A DNA stretch of 9,032 bases from an uncultured bacterium (GCA_938042205.1 CALIRS010000224.1:1-9032); one strand, 5' to 3'. Shown: positions 1 to 5,795, counted from the stretch's first letter. Notes: generated by a model not told the origin, from the letters alone. Translations and numbers: made by a program.

Positions 1-816
1 CCTGCGGTCTTCATCACAGCAGGAGTTTTAGGTTGGAAGCTTGCAGTTGGAAGAATTTTAGGCACCTTTTTTATAGCCTTAAGCGTTGGAGGAGTCATTT
101 CTTACTGGCAAAAGAAGGAAAGATTATTAAGAAAATTCGTCAGGCTTTCCGTAACCCCTAACCTTCCTGCTGAGCTTAGACAATTCGCCTTTAAGGTAGC
201 GACCACTCTTTCTCATAACCCGCGTAAGCTTCCTACAGAAAAACTTGCTCCAGGAGAAGAAGAAAAGCTTTATCTACTTGGAGAAGCAGGCATTCTTGAC
301 CGAGATAAGGAAGGGAATTGGTTTCTTCCTGAAACAATCGAAGCCTCAGCAAATGTCACCGGAGCCTGCTTTGTTCTGCCTACCGGCGAGGTAGAGCTAT
401 CTATAGGGCAAAAGTTCAAAAGACTTTTCTCTACGGCATGGGATTTCTTCCTTCAACTTAACTATTACTTCGTTTTAGCAGTGATTATTGCTGGTGCAAT
501 CAAGGTTCTTATTCCGACGAGTATAGTAATTAGCTTAGTGGGAGGAAAGAACATAAATTCAGTCATAGTTTCGTCTTTTATTGCCATTCTGGCTTACGTA
601 TGTACATATGTTGAAATACCAACAGCCTTAGCTCTCATCCACAAGGGAATGGGAGGCGGAGCAACTCTTGCATACTTATTAGGAGGACCGGGACTTTCTT
701 TACCTTCTATTGCTATGCTTTCGGGAGTTTTTAAGCGAAATATCATTATTCTTTATGTTTCCATAAGTTTTATTGGTTGCGTTATTGCCGGATATTTGTT
801 TAATCTTATTATCTAA
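1..816 (+). CDS. ArsP/UPF0718-family permease, C-terminal part (5' end outside window)
   Basis: The frame is open from base 1 to the TAA at 814-816, giving 271 visible residues; the start lies upstream of the window. An internal GTG at 481 is not a start, because the same frame continues without a stop on its 5' side. Visible residues about 2-37 form one or two membrane segments. Residues about 38-145 are a charged, soluble stretch. From about 150 to 271 there are further hydrophobic helices. The C-terminal region holds Cys-Thr-Tyr-Val-Glu-Ile-Pro and the Gly-rich LLGGPGLSLPS stretch, which I recognise as typical of the UPF0718/ArsP_1 (DUF318) permeases. Known members include ArsP, which exports organoarsenicals, but many have unknown substrates. 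The gene is followed after 14 bases by a Cys-Cys thioredoxin-fold gene and then a zinc-ribbon gene. Family call is firm; the substrate is not known. Confidence 0.85.
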   Translation, partial: PAVFITAGVLGWKLAVGRILGTFFIALSVGGVISYWQKKERLLRKFVRLSVTPNLPAELRQFAFKVATTLSHNPRKLPTEKLAPGEEEKLYLLGEAGILDRDKEGNWFLPETIEASANVTGACFVLPTGEVELSIGQKFKRLFSTAWDFFLQLNYYFVLAVIIAGAIKVLIPTSIVISLVGGKNINSVIVSSFIAILAYVCTYVEIPTALALIHKGMGGGATLAYLLGGPGLSLPSIAMLSGVFKRNIIILYVSISFIGCVIAGYLFNLII

Positions 817-822
817 GGAGGT
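815..822 (+). promoter_or_regulatory. Strong Shine-Dalgarno for the thioredoxin-fold gene
   Basis: AAGGAGGT overlaps the stop codon of the permease gene and lies 8 bases before the ATG at 831. It fixes that start and supports translation of both genes from one mRNA. Confidence 0.85.
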
Positions 823-830
823 CTTAAAAC

Positions 831-1160
831 ATGAGTAACAACAACAAAATAGTAAAAATCTTTACCCTGCCTCAACGGTTTCCATGTGGCACCGAGGCAT
901 CTTGTTGTGGTCCTATTGGGCAAACAGACGAAGAAATAGAAAGCTTAAAATCCACCATTAAGAACAATTTGAATTTAGAAACTGAGGTAGTTAATGTTGA
1001 AATCGATGATATGAGAGATTATTCTGCAGTCCTCTCTCTGCTTCATTCTTTTGGAGCAATGGCTCTACCCATCATCACCCTTGACGATGAGGTGGTTTCC
1101 ATTGGTAACGCGCTACCAGAAGAAGCGATCTCAGCTATTAAGGAGAAAATGAAAAGTTAA
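831..1160 (+). CDS. Small thioredoxin-fold protein with vicinal cysteines (ArsD-like size)
   Basis: A 109-residue cytoplasmic protein with no signal peptide or membrane segment. The N-terminal strand (residues 7-12) is followed by a loop with Cys19 and the pair Cys25-Cys26, in the order CGTEASCCGP. Near residue 80 the ALPIITLDDEVVSIG stretch looks like the cis-proline strand and following Gly of a thioredoxin fold. The classic CxxC pair is absent, so a simple disulfide reductase is less likely than a carrier or sensor that binds a soft metal or metalloid through its thiols. ArsD is a small thioredoxin-fold arsenite chaperone with vicinal cysteines and is the closest functional analogue I can name, but the sequence is not a clear ArsD. 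The gene sits 14 bases after the permease and just before a zinc-ribbon gene, which suggests it serves the permease. The function is inferred. Confidence 0.8.
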   Translation: MSNNNKIVKIFTLPQRFPCGTEASCCGPIGQTDEEIESLKSTIKNNLNLETEVVNVEIDDMRDYSAVLSLLHSFGAMALPIITLDDEVVSIGNALPEEAISAIKEKMKS

Positions 1161-1171
1161 GAGGTGTGGAA

Positions 1172-1390
1172 ATGCCTGTTTATGAATATGTGTGTATTGA
1201 ATGTAAAGAACGAACAGAAGTCAGAGCCACTTTTGCGGAAAAAGAAAAGGGACTAAAAGTAGTTTGTCCAAAATGTGGCAGTAAAAAAATGGCACAAGTT
1301 TTTGGTACCTTTATGACAATAAGAAGTTCAAACGGTGGAAGTAATCTTTCAGGATGCGGGCCTCTATCTGGACCCGGCTGCTGCGGCTAA
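1172..1390 (+). CDS. FmdB-family zinc-ribbon protein with Cys-rich tail
   Basis: A 72-residue protein starting MPVYEYVC, the usual opening of FmdB-type regulatory zinc ribbons (CxxC_CxxC_SSSS family). Cys8/Cys11 and Cys32/Cys35 form the metal-binding knuckles. The C-terminus is Gly/Ser-rich and ends with Cys62, Cys70 and Cys71 (GCGPLSGPGCCG). I chose the ATG at 1172 because GAGGTG at 1161-1166 lies 5 bases before it and because family members begin at this Met; the GTG at 1166 would overlap the SD itself. The gene begins 11 bases after the preceding stop and is probably the last of the permease operon. FmdB proteins were proposed as regulators of formamidase and amidase genes, but most have no proven role. 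With a metalloid-type permease upstream, metal sensing or a chaperone role is possible but inferred. Confidence 0.85.
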   Translation: MPVYEYVCIECKERTEVRATFAEKEKGLKVVCPKCGSKKMAQVFGTFMTIRSSNGGSNLSGCGPLSGPGCCG

Positions 1391-1420
1391 TGAGATAATC
1401 TTAGTTTGCTACCTTCAGTT

Positions 1421-1478
1421 TCTTATCACTAAAAACGATGAACAATAAATATTTTAATGTCCTCATTAGTGGGTAAGA
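1421..1478. repeat. Imperfect inverted repeat after the permease operon
   Basis: TCTTATCACTAA (1421-1432) pairs with TTAGTGGGTAAGA (1466-1478) through TCTTA/TAAGA, one T-G wobble, and CACTAA/TTAGTG with a single bulged G; the loop is 33 bases. No T-run follows, so it is not a standard terminator. GGTAA (1472-1476) could instead pair with TTACC (1489-1493). It lies between the zinc-ribbon stop and the tRNA promoter. Its role is unknown and chance is possible in AT-rich sequence. Confidence 0.35.
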
Positions 1479-1480
1479 GT

Positions 1481-1510
1481 TTGATAAGTTACCTATAAAA
1501 AATTTAAAAT
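1481..1510 (+). promoter_or_regulatory. Candidate sigma70-type promoter for tRNA-Leu
   Basis: TTGATA (1481-1486) matches the -35 consensus at 5 of 6 positions and TAAAAT (1505-1510) matches the -10 at 5 of 6, separated by 18 bases. The tRNA begins 20 bases after the -10, which gives a short leader as expected for a tRNA gene. Judged by eye only. Confidence 0.45.
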
Positions 1511-1529
1511 TAAGCTCGTTATTCATTTT

Positions 1530-1616
1530 GCCGAAGTGGTGGAACTGGCAGACACGGGGGACTCAAAATCCCCTGGGCATTCGCCCATGCGGGTTCGACT
1601 CCCGCCTTCGGCACCA
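1530..1616 (+). tRNA. tRNA-Leu, anticodon CAA (reads UUG)
   Basis: The acceptor stem GCCGAAG (1530-1536) pairs perfectly with CTTCGGC (1606-1612), followed by discriminator A and an encoded CCA (1614-1616). The anticodon stem GGGGA/TCCCC encloses the loop CTCAAAA, which places CAA at 1564-1566. There is a long variable arm (TGGGC-ATTC-GCCCA), the mark of a class II tRNA such as Leu, and a T arm GCGGG/CCCGC with loop TTCGACT. The D arm carries the expected GGTGGAACTGGCAGAC-type sequence. All parts are intact. It stands alone between protein genes. Confidence 0.97.
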
Positions 1617-1652
1617 GGCTCATTGTGAAAAACACAAAAACCTAAGATAAAG

Positions 1653-1700
1653 TTTTTTCCCTTTTAAAAAACTCAGGAGTTGAATCCGATAGGGAAAAAA
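1653..1700. repeat. Inverted repeat downstream of the tRNA
   Basis: TTTTTTCCCT (1653-1662) and AGGGAAAAAA (1691-1700) are perfect 10-base inverted copies separated by 28 bases; inside the loop ACTC-AG-GAGT (1671-1680) can form a small hairpin. The order (T-rich arm first, A-rich arm last) does not give a plus-strand terminator U-run. The 227-base gap between the tRNA and the dehydrogenase gene holds this, a weak TTGTG/CACAA hairpin at 1623-1637, and no open reading frame I would support. Confidence 0.4.
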
Positions 1701-1793
1701 TTGAATTGGGAAAAATCATAATTCGGGACTTGACAACTTTTTTCATAGGTGAGACCAATCCACTTTCCTATCCACAAACTTCATTTCGCTATT

Positions 1794-1822
1794 TTCAATG
1801 AATAAGATATCAATGATAAAAT
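1794..1822 (+). promoter_or_regulatory. Possible extended -10 promoter for the sugar dehydrogenase
   Basis: TG-A-TAAAAT (1814-1822) resembles an extended -10. The -35 position (TTCAAT at 1794-1799, 17-base spacer) is poor. Transcription would start about 15 bases before the TTG start and just ahead of the SD. Weak evidence. Confidence 0.3.
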
Positions 1823-1843
1823 TATGCTTGAAAGGAAGACTTT

Positions 1844-2982
1844 TTGGAAAAGCGTTCTGCAGGGAAAATCATAGGAATTTCAATATTGATAATCTTTTTC
1901 ATAGCCGGTGTTATATACGCAAATCGAAACCACCTTCTCAAGCTTTTTTTTAAACCCACAAAAACATCTCTTCCTATCGAAAAAAAGATGCAGACAGAAA
2001 ATAAGATTTACGAAGTAGTTGCTGAAAATCTTCAAATTCCCTGGGAAGTGGTTTTTATTCCAGATGGAGACATACTAGTTACGGAACGACCGGGAACCTT
2101 AAGAAGGATTGGAAAAAAAATAAGATCTATGCTATAGACGGAGTCGAGCACGTTGGCGAAGGAGGACTTTTAGGAATGGCACTTCACCCTCGATTTTCCG
2201 AAAATAGATGGATTTACCTGTATTTTACTACTAGAGCTAAAGACAAGCTTATAAACAGAGTAGTGCGGTACTCTCTTAATAACGATGGCCTTTCCCAAAA
2301 GAAAATCATTATCGATAATATTCCAGGTGCTGCAAATCATAATGGCGGAAGAATTTCATTTGGTCCTGAAGGTTATCTTTACATCACCACAGGAGATGCT
2401 GGAAATGCAAGTTTGGCACAGGACATTAATTCTCTTGCAGGAAAAATATTAAGAATCAAAGATGATGGATCAATCCCCTCGGATAATCCCTTCAACAATG
2501 CCGTGTATAGTTACGGGCATAGAAATCCCCAGGGGTTAGCCTGGGATAGGAAGGGTCGCCTATGGGCAACTGAACATGGACGTTCAGGCTTCCTCTCAGG
2601 ACTCGATGAGCTTAATCTGATTGAAAAAGGAAAAAACTATGGTTGGCCAATTATCCAGGGAAATGAAAAGAAGAAAGGCATGGTAACTCCTGTTGCACAA
2701 TCGGGACCTGACGAAACCTGGGCACCAGCAGGGATTGCATTCTGGGATAATTCACTCATCTTTGGTGGACTGCGCGGAGAATCTCTTTACAGAGCTATAA
2801 TCACAGATAAGACTAAAGTTTCTCTAAAAGCTTACTTCAGACAGAAGTTCGGTCGTATTCGAGCAATAATACTTGCCCCTGATGGTTATCTTTACTTCAC
2901 CACTTCCAATACTGATGGACGCGGTATCACTCGGCCAAACGATGATAAATTAATCCGCATCAACCCAAAAATATTAAATTAG
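1844..2982 (+). pseudogene. Membrane-anchored PQQ-type sugar dehydrogenase (GSDH family), frame broken at an A8 run
   Basis: Two adjacent frames together make one protein. The first runs from a TTG start at 1844 (SD AAAGGAAG at 1831-1838, 5-base spacing; an in-frame stop at 1829 rules out an earlier start) to TAG at 2135-2137. The second is open from within the A-run to TAG at 2980-2982. A -1 shift, or one extra A, in the eight A's at 2113-2120 joins them into 379 residues, normal for this family. Residues 8-27 are a signal anchor. Matches to the glucose/sorbosone dehydrogenase beta-propeller are VGEGGLLG (about 104), NHNGGRI with the probable catalytic His166, HRNPQG with Arg227-Asn228, DELN-KGKNYGWP, and the C-terminal GRIRAIILAPDG. 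Known relatives oxidise aldose sugars with PQQ outside the cytoplasm. All motifs lie after the break, so the first frame alone would be inactive. It could be a real mutation, a sequencing error in the homopolymer, or a recoding site. Confidence 0.8.
2113..2119 (+). other. A_AAA_AAA slippery heptamer at the dehydrogenase frame break
   Basis: In the upstream reading frame the run reads G-GA|A-AAA-AAA, the canonical -1 slippery form. After a -1 slip translation continues as Asn-Lys-Ile-Tyr-Ala-Ile-Asp-Gly-Val-Glu, which fits the family. An SD-like AGAAGGA lies at 2102-2108, only 4 bases before the heptamer and closer than in dnaX-type sites. I see no strong stimulatory stem-loop just downstream. 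Slippage of RNA polymerase on A8 is another possibility. Confidence 0.5.
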
Positions 2983-3028
2983 ACCAGGGATAAAAAGATA
3001 TTTTGAGTAATAACAGGCAGCTCACCTG

Positions 3029-3056
3029 CAAAATTCAAAATTCAAGACCTGACCCC
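3029..3056. repeat. Intergenic element with tandem AAAATTC and GACCTGACCCC end
   Basis: AAAATTC occurs twice in tandem (3030-3043) followed by AAGACCTGACCCC. The element fills most of the 76-base gap between two converging genes and stops three bases short of the minus-strand stop codon. From memory, similar GGGGTCAGGTCTTGAAT-type ends occur at dispersed repeats, some linked to REP-associated (Y1) transposases, in uncultured bacterial genomes. Only one copy lies in this window, so its repeat status is inference. Confidence 0.35.
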
Positions 3057-3058
3057 AT

Positions 3059-3874
3059 TCAGGTTTTGACTCTTTTTAATAAATCTCCTTTTATGCCAAT
3101 CACTAGTTCTTCAAATGGAATATTCTTTCCGCTCTGTTCAAGTGCTTGACGAGCTACGTGAACCAGACCGTAGCAGCAGGGAACTTCCATAATAACCACT
3201 GTCAGGCTTTTCACATCATTGTTTTTGAGTATTTGTGTGATTTTACCAAGATAAGCATCGACATCATCAAGCTTCGGACATCCAATGGCAATCGCCTTCC
3301 CTTTTAAAAGATCAGTGTGGAAATTTGCATAAGCAAAAGGCACACAATCAGCGATCAGAGCAATATCAGCATCTTTAAAATAAGGAGCAAATGGTGGAAC
3401 CAGGTGAAGCTGTACCGGCCACTGTCGAAGCTCGGAATTAATTCTTTCCGCTTTTTTAGTTTCTTCTGGCAAAACTTCAATAACTTTCTGTTCTTCTTTT
3501 ACTTCCTCCCACTGCATTACCTGTGCAGACGGGCAAGCAGTTATTCCATGGTGAGAATGATGTACTGGTGTTTCCTCTGCATGAGCTCTCAAATGTTCAA
3601 TATGTTTTTTTACTAGCTCGGGTGATTTTTCAGAAAGATGCGCGATAACCCCTTCTTCGTCGTATTCTTCAGCTTCTCTTTCTTCTATTACCAGAGCTCC
3701 TTGAGGACATTCTCTAATACAGGCTCCCAGTCCATCACAAAAATCTTCTTTCACCAGTTTTGCTTTTCCATCAATTATTGCGAGTGCTCCTTCCGGGCAA
3801 GATGTGATACAGAGACCACATCCATCGCATTTATCTTCGTCTATCACAATTATTTTTCTTCTCACTTTTGCCAT
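3059..3874 (-). CDS. Ferredoxin-like 4Fe-4S protein with Cys-rich C-terminal domain
   Basis: Starting at the ATG at 3872-3874 the protein is 271 residues. The N-terminal ferredoxin domain carries a full cluster motif (Cys16, 19, 22, 26, ending in Pro) and a second one with only three cysteines (Cys46, 52, 56), where Leu stands in the second Cys position. A charged linker follows, with a His cluster (HHSHH, 105-109) and Cys114-Pro. The C-terminal domain (about 155-271) holds further conserved-looking cysteines: Cys177 in ADCVPFAY, Cys199 in GCPKLDD, and Cys233-Cys234 in EVPCCYG. It is cytoplasmic with no membrane segment. I recognise the architecture from anaerobes, sometimes near redox or nitrosative-stress genes, but know no proven reaction; electron transfer or redox sensing is inferred. 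The alternative ATG at 3886 abuts GGAG with no spacing, so I prefer the later one, although its 12-base spacing is long. The zinc-ribbon gene's stop lies one base upstream, so the two are co-transcribed. Confidence 0.85.
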   Translation of the reverse strand: MAKVRRKIIVIDEDKCDGCGLCITSCPEGALAIIDGKAKLVKEDFCDGLGACIRECPQGALVIEEREAEEYDEEGVIAHLSEKSPELVKKHIEHLRAHAEETPVHHSHHGITACPSAQVMQWEEVKEEQKVIEVLPEETKKAERINSELRQWPVQLHLVPPFAPYFKDADIALIADCVPFAYANFHTDLLKGKAIAIGCPKLDDVDAYLGKITQILKNNDVKSLTVVIMEVPCCYGLVHVARQALEQSGKNIPFEELVIGIKGDLLKRVKT

Positions 3875-3875
3875 T

Positions 3876-4112
3876 TTATTTATCATCTCCTTTCAATTTA
3901 TTGTAAAGTTCCTCCCCAACACACTCCTTAGCATATTTACACCACTGTACGCAGGATTGCACATCGTTGTAAACAATGAAACCACAATTACTACACTTTG
4001 CTTTAAGCTCGTCCGAAAATATTTCTATTTCCTCGCCACATTCAGGGCAGTTCTTTATCTCAATTGTAGGAGTGCGGATATTGGCTGCTCCAGGACATCT
4101 CCTGTCAAACAT
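3876..4112 (-). CDS. Small multi-cysteine zinc-ribbon protein
   Basis: A 78-residue soluble protein beginning MFDRRCPGAANIRTPT. Cys22/Cys25 and Cys40/Cys43 form a zinc ribbon (CPECG and CSNCG). A third group, Cys54, Cys58 and Cys64 in SCVQWCKYAKEC, and Cys6 near the N-terminus could bind another metal or cluster. I know this family only as a conserved uncharacterised protein of anaerobes. The SD GGAGGTGA (4121-4128) is 8 bases before the ATG at 4112. A GTG at 4124 would lie inside the SD and add four residues, so I reject it. The last codons (AAA GGA GAT) double as the ribosome binding site of the following ferredoxin-like gene, one base after this stop. The pairing suggests a joint redox or metal task, regulated through the palindrome just upstream. 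Function unknown. Confidence 0.82.
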   Translation of the reverse strand: MFDRRCPGAANIRTPTIEIKNCPECGEEIEIFSDELKAKCSNCGFIVYNDVQSCVQWCKYAKECVGEELYNKLKGDDK

Positions 4113-4120
4113 TTTTTTAC

Positions 4121-4128
4121 TCACCTCC
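4121..4128 (-). promoter_or_regulatory. Shine-Dalgarno that sets the zinc-ribbon start
   Basis: On the minus strand GGAGGTGA is a near-perfect match to the 16S rRNA tail, 8 bases before the ATG at 4112. It overlaps the alternative GTG, which argues against that start. Confidence 0.75.
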
Positions 4129-4145
4129 GAAGAAATGATAACAGA

Positions 4146-4181
4146 AATATTCTATAATTTATACTAAAATTATAGAATATT
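4146..4181. promoter_or_regulatory. Perfect 15-bp inverted repeat, likely operator
   Basis: AATATTCTATAATTT (4146-4160) and AAATTATAGAATATT (4167-4181) are exact inverted copies around a 6-base centre (ATACTA). It lies 34 bases upstream of the zinc-ribbon start codon and overlaps the candidate -10 box, the expected place for a repressor site. The half-site does not match Fur, LexA or Rex consensus sequences that I know. The TATAAT core is PerR-like but the spacing is different. No T-run or open frame would make it a terminator. Confidence 0.6.
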
Positions 4182-4195
4182 AAATATTTTAACAA
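4169..4195 (-). promoter_or_regulatory. Candidate promoter of the zinc-ribbon/ferredoxin-like operon
   Basis: On the minus strand a perfect TATAAT occupies 4174-4169. TTGTTA (4195-4190) is a fair -35 with a shortish 15-base spacer. The start of transcription would fall near 4162, inside the palindrome, giving a leader of about 50 bases. Confidence 0.45.
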
Positions 4196-4281
4196 GAATT
4201 TTTTTCTTCCCCCTAAAACAGCAGCTCAATGTCTTTAAAATATTTTTTCCCGGGGTCTAAAGTTGACATAGAAAGGTTCGA

Positions 4282-4360
4282 TAAAAATAGTGCAGGTCTA
4301 CAGGGCTTGCTCCCAGGCCTTCTACGGCGCCCCTCCGGTAGAAGGCCTGGACCATTTTTT
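4282..4360. terminator. G+C-rich hairpin, possible bidirectional terminator
   Basis: CCAGGCCTTCTAC (4313-4325) and GTAGAAGGCCTGG (4338-4350) form a perfect 13-bp stem with a 12-base loop, directly after the stop codon of the MEMO-AMMECR1 gene. GGTC (4295-4298) can also pair with GACC (4350-4353). T6 follows on the plus strand (4355-4360), and on the minus strand ATTTTT occurs at 4288-4283. The minus-strand stem has no immediate U-run, so it is an imperfect terminator for the operon. It could also be the 3' end of a plus-strand small RNA or a dispersed hairpin repeat. Confidence 0.55.
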
Positions 4361-5795
4361 ACTCCAATTCAGATTCTGAAAATATTTGCGCTGTAAACTT
4401 CCACACTTTCGCACCTTTATCTTTCCACTCCTCAGGTCCTAATCCTGCCTTAAAACAAGTTTGTCTTAAAAACTCTTCACGATCAAAGCCCCATTCCACT
4501 GCTACCTGTGGTAATAAAAGCCCCGAGGAGTGACCTTTCTGAACTAAAAGACCGTGTTTTCCAATCTCTACCTCTTCAACTTCCCTAAGCTCAGTAAGAG
4601 AAGACAGAATAGAAATTTCAATCTCAAGGTCTTTGAGTTCGCTGAATTCCACAGGCGGGAAACGCGGATCCTGTCTGGCGGCTGCCACTGCCATTTCCTG
4701 CACCACCTTAAATAAAGGTTTGTCCGCTGCGATATGTCCGATGCACCCCCGCAGTTTTCCATCTTTTGTCTTCAAAGTCACAAATGCTCCACGTTTTTCG
4801 TAAAGCTTTTCGTTTACAGGAGTATAATCCTGAATGCCTTTCCCGGAAAGTGCATTTTCTAAAGTTGTTCTTACAAGAGAAATAAGTTCTTTCTTTTCTT
4901 CATCTCCAACCCATTCTTCACTCTTAAGCGCCGATTTTTTCTTCTTGCCGGTAATAAAAATGGTGGAGCCATATCCAACTACGCTCGATTTATCTCCGGT
5001 AATATCACCTGAATTCATATATCCTAATTCGATTGCCCTGACAGCGCCCAATTCTCGAGCTGCAAGCATCACCAGCACTGTGGCAAATCCACCGCACATT
5101 TCAGTTTCACCCATCATCAATTTTTTATACAGCTTTTCAGGCTCATAAGAAGCAATGAGATCCATGCCTACTCTATCCATTTCTTTTGCCTGATCATAGC
5201 GAAAATAGTGTGAAAGATCCGTTGAAGCAATCAACAAAATATTTTTCCCTTTACAGACGTCTGCAATAATTTTTGCAGCCTGATGAAGCTGCTCAAACGT
5301 CATATCACCAACCACAGCCGGAGCAATTTTAAAACCCGGTTTCAGTATAGATTGTAAAAAAGGAATTTGAACCTCAACCGAATGCTCCTGAACATGTGGT
5401 TGTCTGGAAACTGCAAACAGAGGGCTTTCGCTTACTAACTTAGCTATTAACTCCTGATCAACGGCCACTTTCCCGAGAGGGGTAAGATATGAAGAAACAG
5501 TGTCGAAAGTAGGTTCCTGTCGATAAACTCTATGCGGTGGAGCAAAAATCAAAACTGACTCAAACTCCTCATTGACAAGTTGTTTGTAAGCTCTTGCTGC
5601 AATTTCTCCGGAATATGAGTAACCAGCATGAGGCACCACACAACCAATGATATCTCCGTCAAGGGGGATCTTTTCAACCCCGGAAAGAAGGTAATCTATC
5701 TGAGCTGCAAGTTCGTTAGAAGATTGTGGATAAAAACCAATCCGCCCCGCAAAAGGCTCTCGAACTCCCCCTATTCCAAAGTTGTCTTTTTCCAT
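4359..5795 (-). CDS. MEMO-AMMECR1 fusion (AmmeMemoRadiSam system proteins B and A)
   Basis: A 478-residue soluble protein with two domains. Residues about 12-283 are a MEMO domain. It keeps His56 (PHAGYSYSG), His88 (APPH), the QEHSVEVQIPF stretch at 136-146, STDLSHY (191-197) and Cys234 (MCGG). The positions of His56, His88 and Cys234 correspond to the iron-binding His, His and Cys described for human MEMO1. A lysine-rich linker leads to an AMMECR1 domain (about 297-475) with the signature LRGCIG at 348-353. In many bacteria and archaea these domains occur with a radical SAM enzyme, hence AmmeMemoRadiSam; the reaction is unknown, though iron-dependent or redox chemistry is likely for MEMO. 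The gene follows accA by 28 bases on the same strand, so it may be the last gene of the trp-acc operon, but I see no SD before its ATG, which is odd beside its neighbours. Confidence 0.93.
   Translation of the reverse strand: MEKDNFGIGGVREPFAGRIGFYPQSSNELAAQIDYLLSGVEKIPLDGDIIGCVVPHAGYSYSGEIAARAYKQLVNEEFESVLIFAPPHRVYRQEPTFDTVSSYLTPLGKVAVDQELIAKLVSESPLFAVSRQPHVQEHSVEVQIPFLQSILKPGFKIAPAVVGDMTFEQLHQAAKIIADVCKGKNILLIASTDLSHYFRYDQAKEMDRVGMDLIASYEPEKLYKKLMMGETEMCGGFATVLVMLAARELGAVRAIELGYMNSGDITGDKSSVVGYGSTIFITGKKKKSALKSEEWVGDEEKKELISLVRTTLENALSGKGIQDYTPVNEKLYEKRGAFVTLKTKDGKLRGCIGHIAADKPLFKVVQEMAVAAARQDPRFPPVEFSELKDLEIEISILSSLTELREVEEVEIGKHGLLVQKGHSSGLLLPQVAVEWGFDREEFLRQTCFKAGLGPEEWKDKGAKVWKFTAQIFSESELE

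Noticed and set aside
1730..1735. TTGACA as the -35 of a promoter for the sugar dehydrogenase
   Set aside because: No -10-like hexamer occurs 16-18 bases downstream (the sequence there is GACCAA-like).
2176..2982. Independent gene starting at the ATG at 2176 (GGAGG lies 10 bases upstream)
   Set aside because: Family-typical sequence (IDGVEHVGEGGLLG) is encoded directly upstream in the same frame, so the ATG is internal. The GGAGG is part of the Gly-Glu-Gly-Gly codons.
3875..3886. Start of the ferredoxin-like protein at the ATG at 3886 (adds MINK)
   Set aside because: The GGAG ribosome site touches this ATG with no spacing; the ATG at 3874 is the better choice.
3317..4167. Several plus-strand open frames across the ferredoxin-like and zinc-ribbon genes
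   Set aside because: They are antisense shadows with Phe/Ser/Ile-rich translations, lack ribosome sites and match no family, while the minus-strand frames carry clear cluster motifs.
4178..4195. Rex-like operator (TTGTTAAAATATTTAATA on the minus strand)
   Set aside because: Only the TTGTTAA half fits. The second half lacks the AACAA end, and the match is within very AT-rich sequence.
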